NCBI RefSeq assembly: GCF_030177935.1
Contig: NZ_CP089974.1
Location: 1,054,001-1,118,000, forward strand
Source: Moraxella haemolytica
Lineage (GTDB): Bacteria > Pseudomonadota > Gammaproteobacteria > Pseudomonadales > Moraxellaceae
Direction of reading: 5' to 3'
Length of the DNA: 64,000 nucleotides
The notes below the pieces were generated by a model. That model did not search any database. It saw only the letters and a list, made by a program, of their open reading frames with translations, and had not been told where the DNA came from. Positions 38,298 through 45,921 of this stretch are shown piece after piece. Every line of letters begins with the position of its first letter. The stretch's first letter is position 1. A program made the position numbers and the translations under genes.

Positions 38298-38326
38298 TTG
38301 ACTTTTAATGTAGTTTAAACTATAAT
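38298..38326 (+). promoter_or_regulatory. Strong promoter of the Ibs-like module 1
   Basis: TTGACT, exactly 17 bases, TATAAT. The transcript would begin near 38332, at the foot of the first leader hairpin. The upstream sequence (AAAAAAGCCAAATAA, and AAATTACTTG into the -35) is shared with module 2. Confidence 0.75.
38311..38322. promoter_or_regulatory. Palindromic operator candidate in module 1
   Basis: TAGTTTAAACTA is a perfect 12-base palindrome spanning the end of the spacer and the first bases of the -10. A dimeric RHH protein, such as the one encoded downstream, could bind it. Confidence 0.5.
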
Positions 38327-38331
38327 ATGTT

Positions 38332-38401
38332 TATCAAGACAAGGTGTTGCAGCACCAAGCCTTGATAGGTTATCCGCCACCGACCTTGTGAAGTGGTGGC
38401 G
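38332..38401 (+). promoter_or_regulatory. Two-hairpin leader of module 1
   Basis: Hairpin 1 (38332-38367) has outer arms TATCAAG and CTTGATA with an inner GGTG/CACC stem. Hairpin 2 (38375-38401) has CGCCACC and GGTGGCG. The AGGAG ribosome site (38407-38411) follows at once. A capped 5' end and structured leader are typical of stable type I toxin mRNAs. Confidence 0.55.
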
Positions 38402-38419
38402 ACCTTAGGAGATAAGACA

Positions 38420-38485
38420 ATGAAGGCAGTCGTAAAGCTAATTATCATTGTTATCCTGCTACTACTAAGCAACAACGCTTACTAA
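38420..38485 (+). CDS. 21-residue Ibs-like hydrophobic peptide, module 1
   Basis: ATG is 8 bases after AGGAG. The product begins M-K-A-V-V-K-L, continues with nine aliphatic residues (I-I-I-V-I-L-L-L-L) and ends S-N-N-A-Y. E. coli Ibs toxins are 18-19 residues with the same plan: charged residue, L, aliphatic stretch, S-F-S-A-Y. The peptide would sit in the inner membrane and could depolarise it. A homologous peptide with nearly the same ending lies at 56874. Very short hydrophobic peptides can look alike by chance; the duplicated context and antisense promoter are what make this convincing. Confidence 0.65.
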   Translation: MKAVVKLIIIVILLLLSNNAY

Positions 38486-38551
38486 TGGCAGGTAGCCTGT
38501 AAAGGCTGGGGCGGTGGGCAAGCACACCGCCTTCTCCTAAAACTTATGATT

Positions 38552-38580
38552 ATCTTACCAATAATGTAAGGATTTGTCAA
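38552..38580 (-). promoter_or_regulatory. Antisense promoter of module 1
   Basis: On the minus strand TTGACA (consensus), exactly 17 bases, TAAGAT. It directs transcription back across the peptide gene. The -35 abuts the ATG of the RHH gene. Confidence 0.65.
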
Positions 38581-38778
38581 ATGCCTAAGATTGTCAAAAC
38601 CCCAAAAAGCCGTGCCGAAACTCAGCGTGAGAGTGATGAACGCCGTGGCGTAAAACCGATTGGTTTTAAAGTGCCGATAGAATTTGCCGAACTGCTTGAT
38701 GACCTTGCTAAACAAACAGGCAAAACCAAAAACATCATTATCATGGAGGCGGTGGAGCTTTGGGCTAAGCAAGTTTAG
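38581..38778 (+). CDS. Ribbon-helix-helix protein of module 1
   Basis: A 65-residue protein with a basic N-terminal tail (K-T-P-K-S-R-A-E-T-Q-R). A strand (V-K-P-I-G-F-K-V-P) and two helices (F-A-E-L-L-D-D-L-A-K-Q and T-K-N-I-I-I-M-E-A-V-E-L-W-A-K-Q) are the RHH/CopG arrangement. It starts 95 bases after the peptide gene, with TAAGGA upstream. It is a candidate repressor of the module promoter or of the antisense promoter that touches its start. Its 3' end overlaps the convergent tail K gene by 14 bases. Confidence 0.7.
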   Translation: MPKIVKTPKSRAETQRESDERRGVKPIGFKVPIEFAELLDDLAKQTGKTKNIIIMEAVELWAKQV

Positions 38779-39538
38779 CATGACGCACGACAAGCCCAAC
38801 CCTATCCGCCCACCCCTTGCCATAAATCTCACGCACCGACTGCCGTCCGTAGGGGTGGTGCAGGATTAGAGTGTTGCCCACGCAAGGCGGTGTAACTTCG
38901 CTTTTGAGTGTGTCATTGTTGCCGAGCCAAATTAAGGCATGATTAACATGGTGCGTGCGTCCGACACGGCAAAGCAGGACATCGCCGTATTGCAGGTTGT
39001 CTTTGTCCACTTCCACAAAGCCTGCTTTTTCAAAGTTCTGCTCATACAGTGGGGCGTGATTGAGGTCTTCCCACCAAGCGTCTGTGCGGTCAAAATCAGG
39101 CAATTCAATCTCAAACTCACGGCGATAAAAATCACGGACAATGGCATAACAATCTTGCACACCGTGAATGTAATTTCGCCCCAACAGTGGCGGTTTATAC
39201 CCACACGGTTCATAAATACCAAAAGCAGGCTCATCACCATAATCTTGCTTGGACACTGCCACGATGACCCACGCCACACCGTGCAGTTCAATTTGTAATT
39301 TATCCAAATCAGACGGCAACACACCGCCGTCAGGGTGGTTATGGACGATGGCTTGTATCTGCCCCATACTTTCAGCACGGGCATACTCTTTTGGACAAAG
39401 AGTAAATTGCTCATTGTCATGGGCGGTGTTGGTGCAGGGTATGTATTTGTTATTCACAATCACGCCACAGCACTCGGCAGGGTAGCAGTCAAGGGCGTGG
39501 GAGGTAATGTCCGATTTTAATTGTTTGGTTAATTTCAT
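38765..39538 (-). CDS. Phage tail assembly protein K (JAB + NlpC/P60)
   Basis: Lambda gpK-like protein, 257 residues, with two enzyme domains. The JAB/MPN metalloprotease-like N-terminus has E22 and H-N-H-P-D-G-G at 66-72. The NlpC/P60 domain has catalytic Cys at 130 (Q-D-C-Y) and His near 200 (H-V-N-H-A). In lambda-like phages this protein takes part in tail-tip assembly and can cut peptidoglycan. The catalytic residues are all present. It follows L after 8 bases and is the last surviving leftward late gene; I and J are missing. Confidence 0.88.
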   Translation of the reverse strand: MKLTKQLKSDITSHALDCYPAECCGVIVNNKYIPCTNTAHDNEQFTLCPKEYARAESMGQIQAIVHNHPDGGVLPSDLDKLQIELHGVAWVIVAVSKQDYGDEPAFGIYEPCGYKPPLLGRNYIHGVQDCYAIVRDFYRREFEIELPDFDRTDAWWEDLNHAPLYEQNFEKAGFVEVDKDNLQYGDVLLCRVGRTHHVNHALIWLGNNDTLKSEVTPPCVGNTLILHHPYGRQSVREIYGKGWADRVGLVVRHAKLA

Positions 39539-39546
39539 CTTAATTC

Positions 39547-40050
39547 CTATGAGCCAATCAAACTACTGGCAGGACAGCCGCCAAAGGGCAAAGGCTTGTT
39601 TTTACCAAATCGGCGAACGCACGATTTCATGCGACCACCGCATTTGTCCAAAATTGGGTTGTCGGTTGGTTTGTCGTGTTCGTCAAACATTGTCGCCCCT
39701 GTATAGCCGCATTCTTCGCCACGATACTTGCCCACGACCGCCCAATGGCAATAATTGGTAATCTCTCTGACTGGGATTTTTAAGCCCTCTAAATCAATCG
39801 GATTTGACAGCTCAAAAGTAACTTGTTGGGCATTTTCCGATGTTTTTTGTTCCACAAACCAAATCTGCTCTTTACATTCATCGCTTGCCGTAGGGTTGCC
39901 GTTGTCAAAAAAGGTAATTACAACATCGTTTTTGTCGTGATTATGTCCGTGAAAGCGTAAAGTGCCCGCTCCAAGACGGCTTGCATCCAGTTCAAACAAG
40001 GTAATTAGTCCATCTACGGATAATTTTTGAAAGTCGCTGTTTAATGGCAT
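39547..40050 (-). CDS. Phage minor tail protein L, internally shortened
   Basis: Lambda gpL-like tail-tip protein, 167 residues (lambda gpL is 232). Four Cys at 101, 114, 137 and 144 (Y-C-H-W, E-E-C-G-Y, D-K-C-G-G-R, K-S-C) match those that hold the iron-sulfur cluster of gpL. The N-terminal strand region (L-F-E-L-D-A-S) is present, but about 70 residues seem to be missing in frame after residue 47. The truncated copy at 57262 retains part of that region. Likely a non-functional internal deletion. Confidence 0.82.
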   Translation of the reverse strand: MPLNSDFQKLSVDGLITLFELDASRLGAGTLRFHGHNHDKNDVVITFFDNGNPTASDECKEQIWFVEQKTSENAQQVTFELSNPIDLEGLKIPVREITNYCHWAVVGKYRGEECGYTGATMFDEHDKPTDNPILDKCGGRMKSCVRRFGKNKPLPFGGCPASSLIGS

Positions 40051-40060
40051 AAGCCCTCCA

Positions 40061-40090
40061 AATAAAAAACGGAAAAATCACTTTTTCCGT
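40061..40090 (-). terminator. Intrinsic terminator upstream of tail gene L
   Basis: ACGGAAAAA and TTTTTCCGT form a perfect 9-bp stem, then TTTTTATT and the GGAGGG ribosome site of L. Confidence 0.8.
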
Positions 40091-40099
40091 CTTTGTGTG

Positions 40100-40495
40100 T
40101 TATACTTCTTCGTCTGCCAGTTCGTCGGTTGGCTCGGTTTCGCTTGCCAGACTTGTCGTCGGCACAACTTCCACCGCCACGCCAAATTCATCATTAGCAT
40201 AGACTAAATGCAGGACGGTAACAGCTTTGTCATTACCCCAACCTTTAAGCTGGTTAAGTTGGTTGGTCGCCCATGCTAGAATCTCGGCACGAAATGCGGT
40301 GGTGCGGTTACGCTTTAATACGCCATTGTCTTTTTCTCCATTGACGACTTCAAAGCCGTCATCTTCGGGGTAGTAGATAATTTCAATATGATTGGCTTTG
40401 TCGCCGTGCTGAGCCTGCCAAGCGTCCACTTGGTAGATAAAGTCTTGCAAGGTCTTGGCTTCGGTGCGGTTTAGGGTGGTTAGGGTTTGGGTCAT
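40100..40495 (-). CDS. Phage tail-region hypothetical protein
   Basis: Not recognised. A 131-residue acidic soluble protein, with a predicted helical N-terminus (T-L-Q-D-F-I-Y-Q-V-D-A-W), a beta-rich middle and an acidic tail (E-T-E-P-T-D-E-L-A-D-E-E-V). It lies between tail genes M and L and has a terminator on either side. GGAGAT precedes the ATG. Possibly a cargo (moron) gene or a tail chaperone. Confidence 0.6.
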   Translation of the reverse strand: MTQTLTTLNRTEAKTLQDFIYQVDAWQAQHGDKANHIEIIYYPEDDGFEVVNGEKDNGVLKRNRTTAFRAEILAWATNQLNQLKGWGNDKAVTVLHLVYANDEFGVAVEVVPTTSLASETEPTDELADEEV

Positions 40496-40510
40496 GGTTT
40501 ATCTCCGTTA

Positions 40511-40568
40511 AAAAAATACCACCTTGCCAGGTGGCAAAAAATAAAACCCATTAAAATCAATGGGTTTT
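40511..40568 (-). terminator. Two tandem terminators upstream of the 131-residue gene
   Basis: AAAACCCATT/AATGGGTTTT (40543-40568) then TTTTTT, and CCACCT/AGGTGG (40519-40534) then TTTTTTT. Both read on the minus strand. Confidence 0.8.
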
Positions 40569-40598
40569 GGCTTGAGTTGTCAAATTTTACTTAACAAC

Positions 40599-40928
40599 TT
40601 AAAAGGTTTGCTCGAATTTTAGGCTAATTTCCCAAAAATTACCTTTTCTTTGAGAAATTTCATAATCTTGGCAAATGTATTTGGCGGTCGTGCCATGCGG
40701 ATCAGCCCAATAAAAGGGCGTAACACCACCATGCTCATCAAGAAAATCTTTGATGGGCTTGATGACGGTCGCCCAGTCGCCTGTCTTAGTACCACTCCAA
40801 TCGGTGCGTTTATTGTTAATACCAAAACTCACACGCTGGGCGTAGCCGTCGCCAAACTGGGCTTTTGCCACAGAGTGCTTGACGCTGGCAGACGCTCCCA
40901 TGTTCATTTTCCATTTAAAGGTTTTCAT
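40599..40928 (-). CDS. Phage minor tail protein M
   Basis: Lambda gpM-like protein, 109 residues, the family length. The repeated beta pattern and the markers A-Q-F-G-D-G-Y-A-Q-R and F-L-D-E-H-G-G-V-T-P-F-Y-W are typical. It forms part of the tail tip next to the tape measure. It lies after the small 89-residue gene, separated by a terminator. Confidence 0.88.
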   Translation of the reverse strand: MKTFKWKMNMGASASVKHSVAKAQFGDGYAQRVSFGINNKRTDWSGTKTGDWATVIKPIKDFLDEHGGVTPFYWADPHGTTAKYICQDYEISQRKGNFWEISLKFEQTF

Positions 40929-40942
40929 GCACTACTCCAAAA

Positions 40943-40974
40943 TAAAAAATCCCATCAAATGATAGGATTTTTTA
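40943..40974 (-). terminator. Intrinsic terminator upstream of tail gene M
   Basis: AAAAAATCCTATCA and TGATGGGATTTTTT pair with one wobble, followed by ATT and the GGAG ribosome site of M. Confidence 0.75.
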
Positions 40975-40987
40975 TTCAAGTCATTTT

Positions 40988-41257
40988 CTATTTTTTGAAT
41001 TTAGATTGATAAAAATCAAATTCTTGTTCAATAGCATCTTTAGTTTCTTGACTATAATCGGGTGATTGCATCAATCTTTCTTTTAAATCATCCATATAAT
41101 TTAAATAATCATCCAAATCAATAATACCTTTTTCGGCTAAGTAAAGCACCGTACCAGCACTAAACAAACTGTTTGCGTGTAATTGTGTAGCTATCGGCTT
41201 TGCAACACCTTCCGCCAATAGTGCCAAACCTTTCATGTGTTGTTCATTCATAATCAT
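40988..41257 (-). CDS. Phage hypothetical protein after the tape measure
   Basis: Not recognised. An 89-residue, mostly helical protein (L-A-L-L-A-E-G-V-A-K, Y-L-N-Y-M-D-D-L-K-E-R-L) that overlaps the tape-measure stop by 4 bases (ATGA), so it is translationally coupled to it. An internal ATG (residue 3) is an alternative start. Confidence 0.6.
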   Translation of the reverse strand: MIMNEQHMKGLALLAEGVAKPIATQLHANSLFSAGTVLYLAEKGIIDLDDYLNYMDDLKERLMQSPDYSQETKDAIEQEFDFYQSKFKK

Positions 41258-44200
41258 CTCCCATAAAGCTCACCGCCTTGTCGGCGTGCTTGCATAAAAC
41301 GTTGATTGACCATGGCATTCACCTTGTTATCAATCATCTTACCAATAGTTACCATCATATCACCATTTGGCATTTGTTGCACATCTGTTTTTTCACCTGT
41401 ATAGTTATTGATAATCACTTTGGCTTCACCACGACCCTGCAAACGATTGAGCGTATTATCAAGGTTTTGGGCGGTGTGTTTAGGCAGTACTCGTTCGCCT
41501 TTTTCAAGATTCCAAGTGCCAGACTTGGGGACGGACATGATGCCGTCGTGGGCTTGACCGACTGGCATGACCACCGACTTGATAGCACTGATGATTTTCG
41601 CCCCATGCGACACCGCCAACGCCATATCAGCAAGTCCTGTCGGAAAGCCTTTGGCGAGACCCTGTGAAACGGCTTGTTGCATGGCAAGACCTGCCTGTGC
41701 AATCGCAAAACCCTGCTGCATGGCAAACATCGCACGGTAGACCTTAGATTGCTTGCCAAGTCCGTCTCTGGCGATGTTGGCAAGTGAGCCAAACAGACTT
41801 TCAGACTCTGTCAGTATGAGCTTGTTTTTGGTCTCCTCGTAGTGCTGTTTTGCCGTCGCTCGTGCCTGTTCGCCTTGCTTGGTGATGCGTGTCAAAGCGT
41901 CTTCGTTGCCCTTGTACAGCTCTTGTTGCCGTTCCAAAAAACCCTCAATCATATCAAGTCTGCTTTGATGCTCTGATTCTAGTTGCTCAATAGCATTCAT
42001 CGGCACGCTTGGCAAATCAAGGGCTTGTTTGAGCACGCCAAAGCTGGCATCGAGCGGATCGATGGCACTACTCATCTGCGGCATACTCTGCATGAGCTTG
42101 TGCTGCTTGGCGATGACATCAAGCTGGTTTTGCAATGTGCCAAGTTTTTTACTCTCTTCATCTTGCAAGCCATCAAGTATGTCTTGATAAGCGGTCTGTG
42201 TAGCAAGCATCTGTTGGCGTAGCTTGAGCTGTTCGGCTTGATTTTTTATGAGTGTGTATGCTTCGGTATCATCAAGCTCTGCTAAGTGGGCATATTTATC
42301 CAAGGTGGCTTGGTATTCATGCTCAAACACAAGCAGCTCTTTACTAAAATCCCCCTTAGCCTTGACCAGCTCGATTTGCTTGTCAAGCTCACCGATGCTC
42401 TGATTGGACGCATGAGCGTATTCGTGCCAATCTGCCAACGCCATCTGCGATAAAGCAACGCCCAGCTTGCCTGTGGTCTTGATAACCCGTTTGCCTTGTT
42501 CGTTAAACTCAATCACTTCATCTTTGAGTAAGGAGAACTTATGGCGTGAGTTGTCAAGATGTCCTAACAGCTCAGCCAATTTGCCTGTCTGCCCACGGTT
42601 CATGTTATCGATGGCGGTCTGCTGTACCAGCTTGTCCAGCTCATCATGAATGATGTCAATGTCCATCGCTCGCGCGGCGTCTTGCAGCTGCTTTTTTAGT
42701 GCCTTATCAATGCCCTTAAACTTGCCGTTGGCAATCTCCCAGTTTACCTTGTCGATTTCAAGATTTAAGGGGTGTGCCATCTCATAGCGTAGCTTTTCCC
42801 ATTCTGACCGCTGTTCCTTGATGGCATCGGTCAAAGACTTTTGGGTGTTTTCGTTTTTCTTGGTGTTCTTGGTGGCGTTTTCGCTCGCCTTGCTGGTGGC
42901 ATCCAGTGAACCAGCCAAACCATCGTGAGCGTCTTTGGATTGGTTGGCGGCATCTGTTATTTTGTCGTGGGCGGCAAGTAATTTGCCTTCAAGATACTGG
43001 TTATTGTTTGATTTGACTGCATCAAAAAATCCAGCCACGCCAAAGTCTATGCTGCCATAGCTCAATCGCCCAAAGGACACCGAATCTAATCGCTTGATTT
43101 GCCCACCACCAAAAAAATCGGACACGGCGTTCATGCCATCGATGAGAAAATTGATATTTTTGCTGATGTGGTTGACTAAGCCTTCAAAGACAGAGATGGC
43201 AAAATTACCAATGCCCTTGAACACATTAGCGATTGCCGTGCCAAGTGAGCTGATGTTTTTCCAAGCGTACTGCACAAAGGTCTTGATGGTCGCAGCTGCC
43301 AAATCAAACACCCGAGCGATGATTTGTAATACCCCCACAAAGCCACCACGAGTGCCTTTAAACAGCCCACCAAAAAAGCCCAAGACCTGATTGGTGGACT
43401 GTTTGCCATCTGATCTAAAACGGCTAAAAAAATCCAGCGTAACATCGCCAAGCCATTTAAATCCTTTAATGCCAGCATCGACCATCTGCCCTAGCAGCTC
43501 ACCTAGCACCGCCGTCGCCTCAGACAGGCTCTCCATCGCCTTTTGTAGTCCCATCGTGCGCACGACAATCGCAGCGATGACAGCACCGATTGCCATTAAC
43601 GGGTGGGCTAGGATAATGCGACCAACAGCGGTAAAGGCGGTGCCAATACGATTGACCGCACCAGCAGCAAGGGTGGCTGTCCCAACAAAAGCTCGTTTGG
43701 CGACGGTGCTGGTAACAATTGCACGAGTGTAGCCAGCCAAGCCTATCGTCCCTGCCTTAATCGCTGCACCAAATCCCACCACGCCACTGACAGTGGAGCG
43801 TGTGATGTTAATAAAGGCGGTCTTTGCTCCATTGATTGTCAAAAGACTTCTGGTGTAGCTGGCAGCTGAACCAATATTGGCAATCGTCGCCTGAGCAAAT
43901 CCTGTCATCGCAGCACTGGCACGAGTGATGGCTGATGCAGTCACATTCTTGATGTTAGTAAGGCTAAGGTTTGTGTGAAGGTAAGTCGTCAAAGCAACCT
44001 GCACACTTGCCAATCTTGCCCCAAAGCCATCAATCGCCATCGTCGCACGAGCCACACCGCCCACCATCGCTGCGCCAATCGTTTCGGCAAATCTGGCGGT
44101 GGTTGCGGTGGCAGTGTTTTTAAAGTGGGTTAAGATGGCAACTTTTTCGGTATAGGTTTGTACCCCATAAGCTGATGTTATCCAAGATTTTGCATTATCC

Positions 44201-45135
44201 AAAGTGGTTAAAGTTGATTTTTTAATTGAGACAACAAGACTTTCGGTATTTAATTTTGCCAATACCCATGCATGAGCCATTTTGACCCCAATCGCAGTCG
44301 CTGCTGCCCCTGCGATTGTTGCAATGGTTTTTAGGTTTTGTCCCACAAAGGTAAGCACATCAGAGATTGCCCCAGCGATGCCTGTGGTCTCATTGATGAT
44401 GTCATGCACCAAATAGCCGAAGTTGTCTTTGATGACTTGCCAGCCTTGCGACATGGTAAAGTTGGTTTTGCCCACCATCTCTTCAAGAGCCTGCGTCGAA
44501 CCTGACACAGCTTCATAGACCACATCGGCGGTGATTTTACCTTCTTTGGCAAGGTCTCTTAGGGCAGCTGTCGCCACACCCATTCGCTTGGCAATCAGCT
44601 CCATCAAGATGGGGGCTTGCTCGGCAACCGAATTAAATTCATCACCACGCAACGCCCCAGAACCCAGCGCCTGACCCAGCTGGGTAAGGGCGGCAGCTTG
44701 AGCCTGTGCCGAACCACCGCCAAGATTCATCGCCATGGTCATATTTCGGGTAAAATCAATCACATTTTGCTGTGATTTGCCCAGCTGTGATAAGGCACGC
44801 TGGCTACTGGCATATAAATCCACAACACCTTCAAAGCTAGACCGCTGCTCATTGGCGATATTGCGTAGCTGGCGTTGTACAGCGTTAAACTGCTCACTGC
44901 CATCGGTAGCGAGCTTAACTTTACTTGCCAAAGATTGCATTTTGTCGGCAGCGGCAGCGATGGTGGTTAATGTGCCAGCCCCAATGAGCGTACCTGCGTT
45001 GATTTTGTCTAGGGCTTTTTGGGCAAAACCTGCAAAGCCTTTTAGTTGCTGTTCGGCTTGCTTGGTGGCTTTTTGGATATTACGGCTAAAATTAACCGTA
45101 TTTGCACCAAGTACAATGTTAATTGCCAATGCCAT
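41254..45135 (-). CDS. Phage tail tape measure protein
   Basis: Sets tail length and is ejected with the DNA; 1293 residues. The N-terminal domain (about 1-280) carries the tape-measure core (F-N-S-V-A-E-Q-A-P, then G-K-I-T-A-D-V-V-Y-E-A). Long helices follow, with hydrophobic Ala/Gly-rich segments (about 270-600) that could cross a membrane during ejection, then coiled-coil regions to about 1150. The C-terminal K-G-E-R-V-L-P-K-H-T-A-Q-N-L is a common tape-measure end. It is intact, the largest gene of the prophage. A terminator and CAAAGGAAAT precede its ATG, and the same 5' sequence is repeated at 45838. Confidence 0.92.
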   Translation of the reverse strand: MALAINIVLGANTVNFSRNIQKATKQAEQQLKGFAGFAQKALDKINAGTLIGAGTLTTIAAAADKMQSLASKVKLATDGSEQFNAVQRQLRNIANEQRSSFEGVVDLYASSQRALSQLGKSQQNVIDFTRNMTMAMNLGGGSAQAQAAALTQLGQALGSGALRGDEFNSVAEQAPILMELIAKRMGVATAALRDLAKEGKITADVVYEAVSGSTQALEEMVGKTNFTMSQGWQVIKDNFGYLVHDIINETTGIAGAISDVLTFVGQNLKTIATIAGAAATAIGVKMAHAWVLAKLNTESLVVSIKKSTLTTLDNAKSWITSAYGVQTYTEKVAILTHFKNTATATTARFAETIGAAMVGGVARATMAIDGFGARLASVQVALTTYLHTNLSLTNIKNVTASAITRASAAMTGFAQATIANIGSAASYTRSLLTINGAKTAFINITRSTVSGVVGFGAAIKAGTIGLAGYTRAIVTSTVAKRAFVGTATLAAGAVNRIGTAFTAVGRIILAHPLMAIGAVIAAIVVRTMGLQKAMESLSEATAVLGELLGQMVDAGIKGFKWLGDVTLDFFSRFRSDGKQSTNQVLGFFGGLFKGTRGGFVGVLQIIARVFDLAAATIKTFVQYAWKNISSLGTAIANVFKGIGNFAISVFEGLVNHISKNINFLIDGMNAVSDFFGGGQIKRLDSVSFGRLSYGSIDFGVAGFFDAVKSNNNQYLEGKLLAAHDKITDAANQSKDAHDGLAGSLDATSKASENATKNTKKNENTQKSLTDAIKEQRSEWEKLRYEMAHPLNLEIDKVNWEIANGKFKGIDKALKKQLQDAARAMDIDIIHDELDKLVQQTAIDNMNRGQTGKLAELLGHLDNSRHKFSLLKDEVIEFNEQGKRVIKTTGKLGVALSQMALADWHEYAHASNQSIGELDKQIELVKAKGDFSKELLVFEHEYQATLDKYAHLAELDDTEAYTLIKNQAEQLKLRQQMLATQTAYQDILDGLQDEESKKLGTLQNQLDVIAKQHKLMQSMPQMSSAIDPLDASFGVLKQALDLPSVPMNAIEQLESEHQSRLDMIEGFLERQQELYKGNEDALTRITKQGEQARATAKQHYEETKNKLILTESESLFGSLANIARDGLGKQSKVYRAMFAMQQGFAIAQAGLAMQQAVSQGLAKGFPTGLADMALAVSHGAKIISAIKSVVMPVGQAHDGIMSVPKSGTWNLEKGERVLPKHTAQNLDNTLNRLQGRGEAKVIINNYTGEKTDVQQMPNGDMMVTIGKMIDNKVNAMVNQRFMQARRQGGELYGR

Positions 45136-45163
45136 AATATTTCCTTTGAGTAATAAAAAACCC
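45116..45163 (-). repeat. 48-base direct repeat, copy 1 (tape-measure start)
   Basis: Covers the first codons of the tape measure, its ribosome site and the base of the terminator. It is identical to 45838-45885. Confidence 0.9.
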
Positions 45164-45178
45164 TGCCAAGGCAGGGTT
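45153..45178 (-). terminator. Intrinsic terminator upstream of the tape measure
   Basis: AACCCTGCC and GGCAGGGTT form a perfect 9-bp stem with a 2-base loop, followed by TTTTATTACTC and the CAAAGGAAAT ribosome site. Confidence 0.82.
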
Positions 45179-45192
45179 AAGAAAAGTTGTGA

Positions 45193-45636
45193 TTAATTGT
45201 AAAATACATCTATATCAATCGGCGTACTACAAGCGATGGGGTAGCAGTCTTGCATTCGTTTTAATGCTTTGTCATCTGCCTTGAGCGTTAAAAAACGCCC
45301 ATCTTTTAGCAATACACCCACATAGTGCCAAATTTGTTGTTTGACATCTGTACCGCCCACCGCAATTGTCGCACCAATCCCAAGCAGCGGATTAACGCCT
45401 ATCAGTATTGCACCAGCACCCATTGCGGTAAGATTGCGTTTGGTGCGTGCAAAGTCATTATCTCCATAATCACTTTGTAGCAATGCCATGCCTAAAATGT
45501 CATCCGTTGGTATTTTAATCGTTTTACCCCAAAATTTAGGTAACAAAGCGATGCCTGTGTCTGTTAATGAGACAAAGACATGCTCTGGAAAGCCTTTGGT
45601 GTAAAACAATTTGCAATTCATTGTAAGAAAATTCAA
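45193..45636 (-). CDS. Glycine-zipper phage protein C
   Basis: Not recognised by name. 147 residues (an internal ATG at 45621 is an alternative). A beta-rich N-terminus (I-A-L-L-P-K-F-W-G-K-T-I-K-I-P) is followed by a Gly/Ala-rich hydrophobic hairpin (about 72-95, M-G-A-G-A-I-L-I-G-V-N-P-L-L-G-I-G-A-T-I) and a C-terminal strand K-D-G-R-F-L-T-L-K-A. The plan is shared with the proteins at 45922 and 46802. It ends in its own terminator just before the tape measure. Possibly membrane-associated. Confidence 0.6.
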   Translation of the reverse strand: MNFLTMNCKLFYTKGFPEHVFVSLTDTGIALLPKFWGKTIKIPTDDILGMALLQSDYGDNDFARTKRNLTAMGAGAILIGVNPLLGIGATIAVGGTDVKQQIWHYVGVLLKDGRFLTLKADDKALKRMQDCYPIACSTPIDIDVFYN

Positions 45637-45752
45637 AAAACAGATACCTTAATTATACCCACTTTTGATTTTCTTGCAAGTCTGCAGTTAAATTAAGTAA
45701 GGTAGAATTTTCCCATTCTGTAATCCTGCAATCCGTAGGACGCTTCACCCTA

Positions 45753-45857
45753 CTACTTTTTTTGATATTTGGCAAACATCGCCATCAGTGCCTTAGCATC
45801 TTTTTGGGCTTGTCGCTCTGCTTGATACTGCTCAACGATGTTAATTGCCAATGCCAT
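45753..45857 (-). pseudogene. Tape-measure start remnant (34 codons)
   Basis: M-A-L-A-I-N-I-V identical to the tape-measure N-terminus, then switching after codon 8 to E-Q-Y-Q-A-E-R-Q-A-Q-K-D-A-K and ending M-F-A-K-Y-Q-K-K. It looks like the 5' end of a tape measure joined to the 3' end of another phage gene. Confidence 0.6.
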
Positions 45858-45885
45858 AATATTTCCTTTGAGTAATAAAAAACCC
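45838..45885 (-). repeat. 48-base direct repeat, copy 2
   Basis: Identical to 45116-45163. The two copies are 722 bases apart and enclose glycine-zipper gene C, so they could recombine to excise it. Confidence 0.9.
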
Positions 45886-45906
45886 ACCGACTAAGGTGGG
45901 TTTTTT
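45877..45906. terminator. Intrinsic terminator after glycine-zipper gene B
   Basis: AAAAAACCCACC and GGTGGGTTTTTT form a perfect stem around GACTAA, usable on both strands. Confidence 0.85.
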
Positions 45907-45921
45907 AAATTATGTTGTGAT

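Larger units (their letters stand above)
38332..38546 (-). ncRNA. Predicted antisense RNA to the module 1 peptide mRNA
   Basis: Inferred from the minus-strand promoter at 38552-38580. The RNA would start near 38546, fold first into a GGCGGTG/CACCGCC hairpin (38510-38531), cover the whole peptide gene and its ribosome site, and run into the leader hairpins, whose complements also fold. The 3' end is unknown. This is the layout of Sib RNAs opposing ibs. No expression evidence is available. Confidence 0.4.

Noticed and set aside
38482-38832. Long minus-strand open frame opposite the module 1 peptide and RHH gene
   Set aside because: It reads through hairpins and the end of tail gene K in another frame, has no ribosome site and no recognisable sequence. 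The plus-strand genes explain the region.
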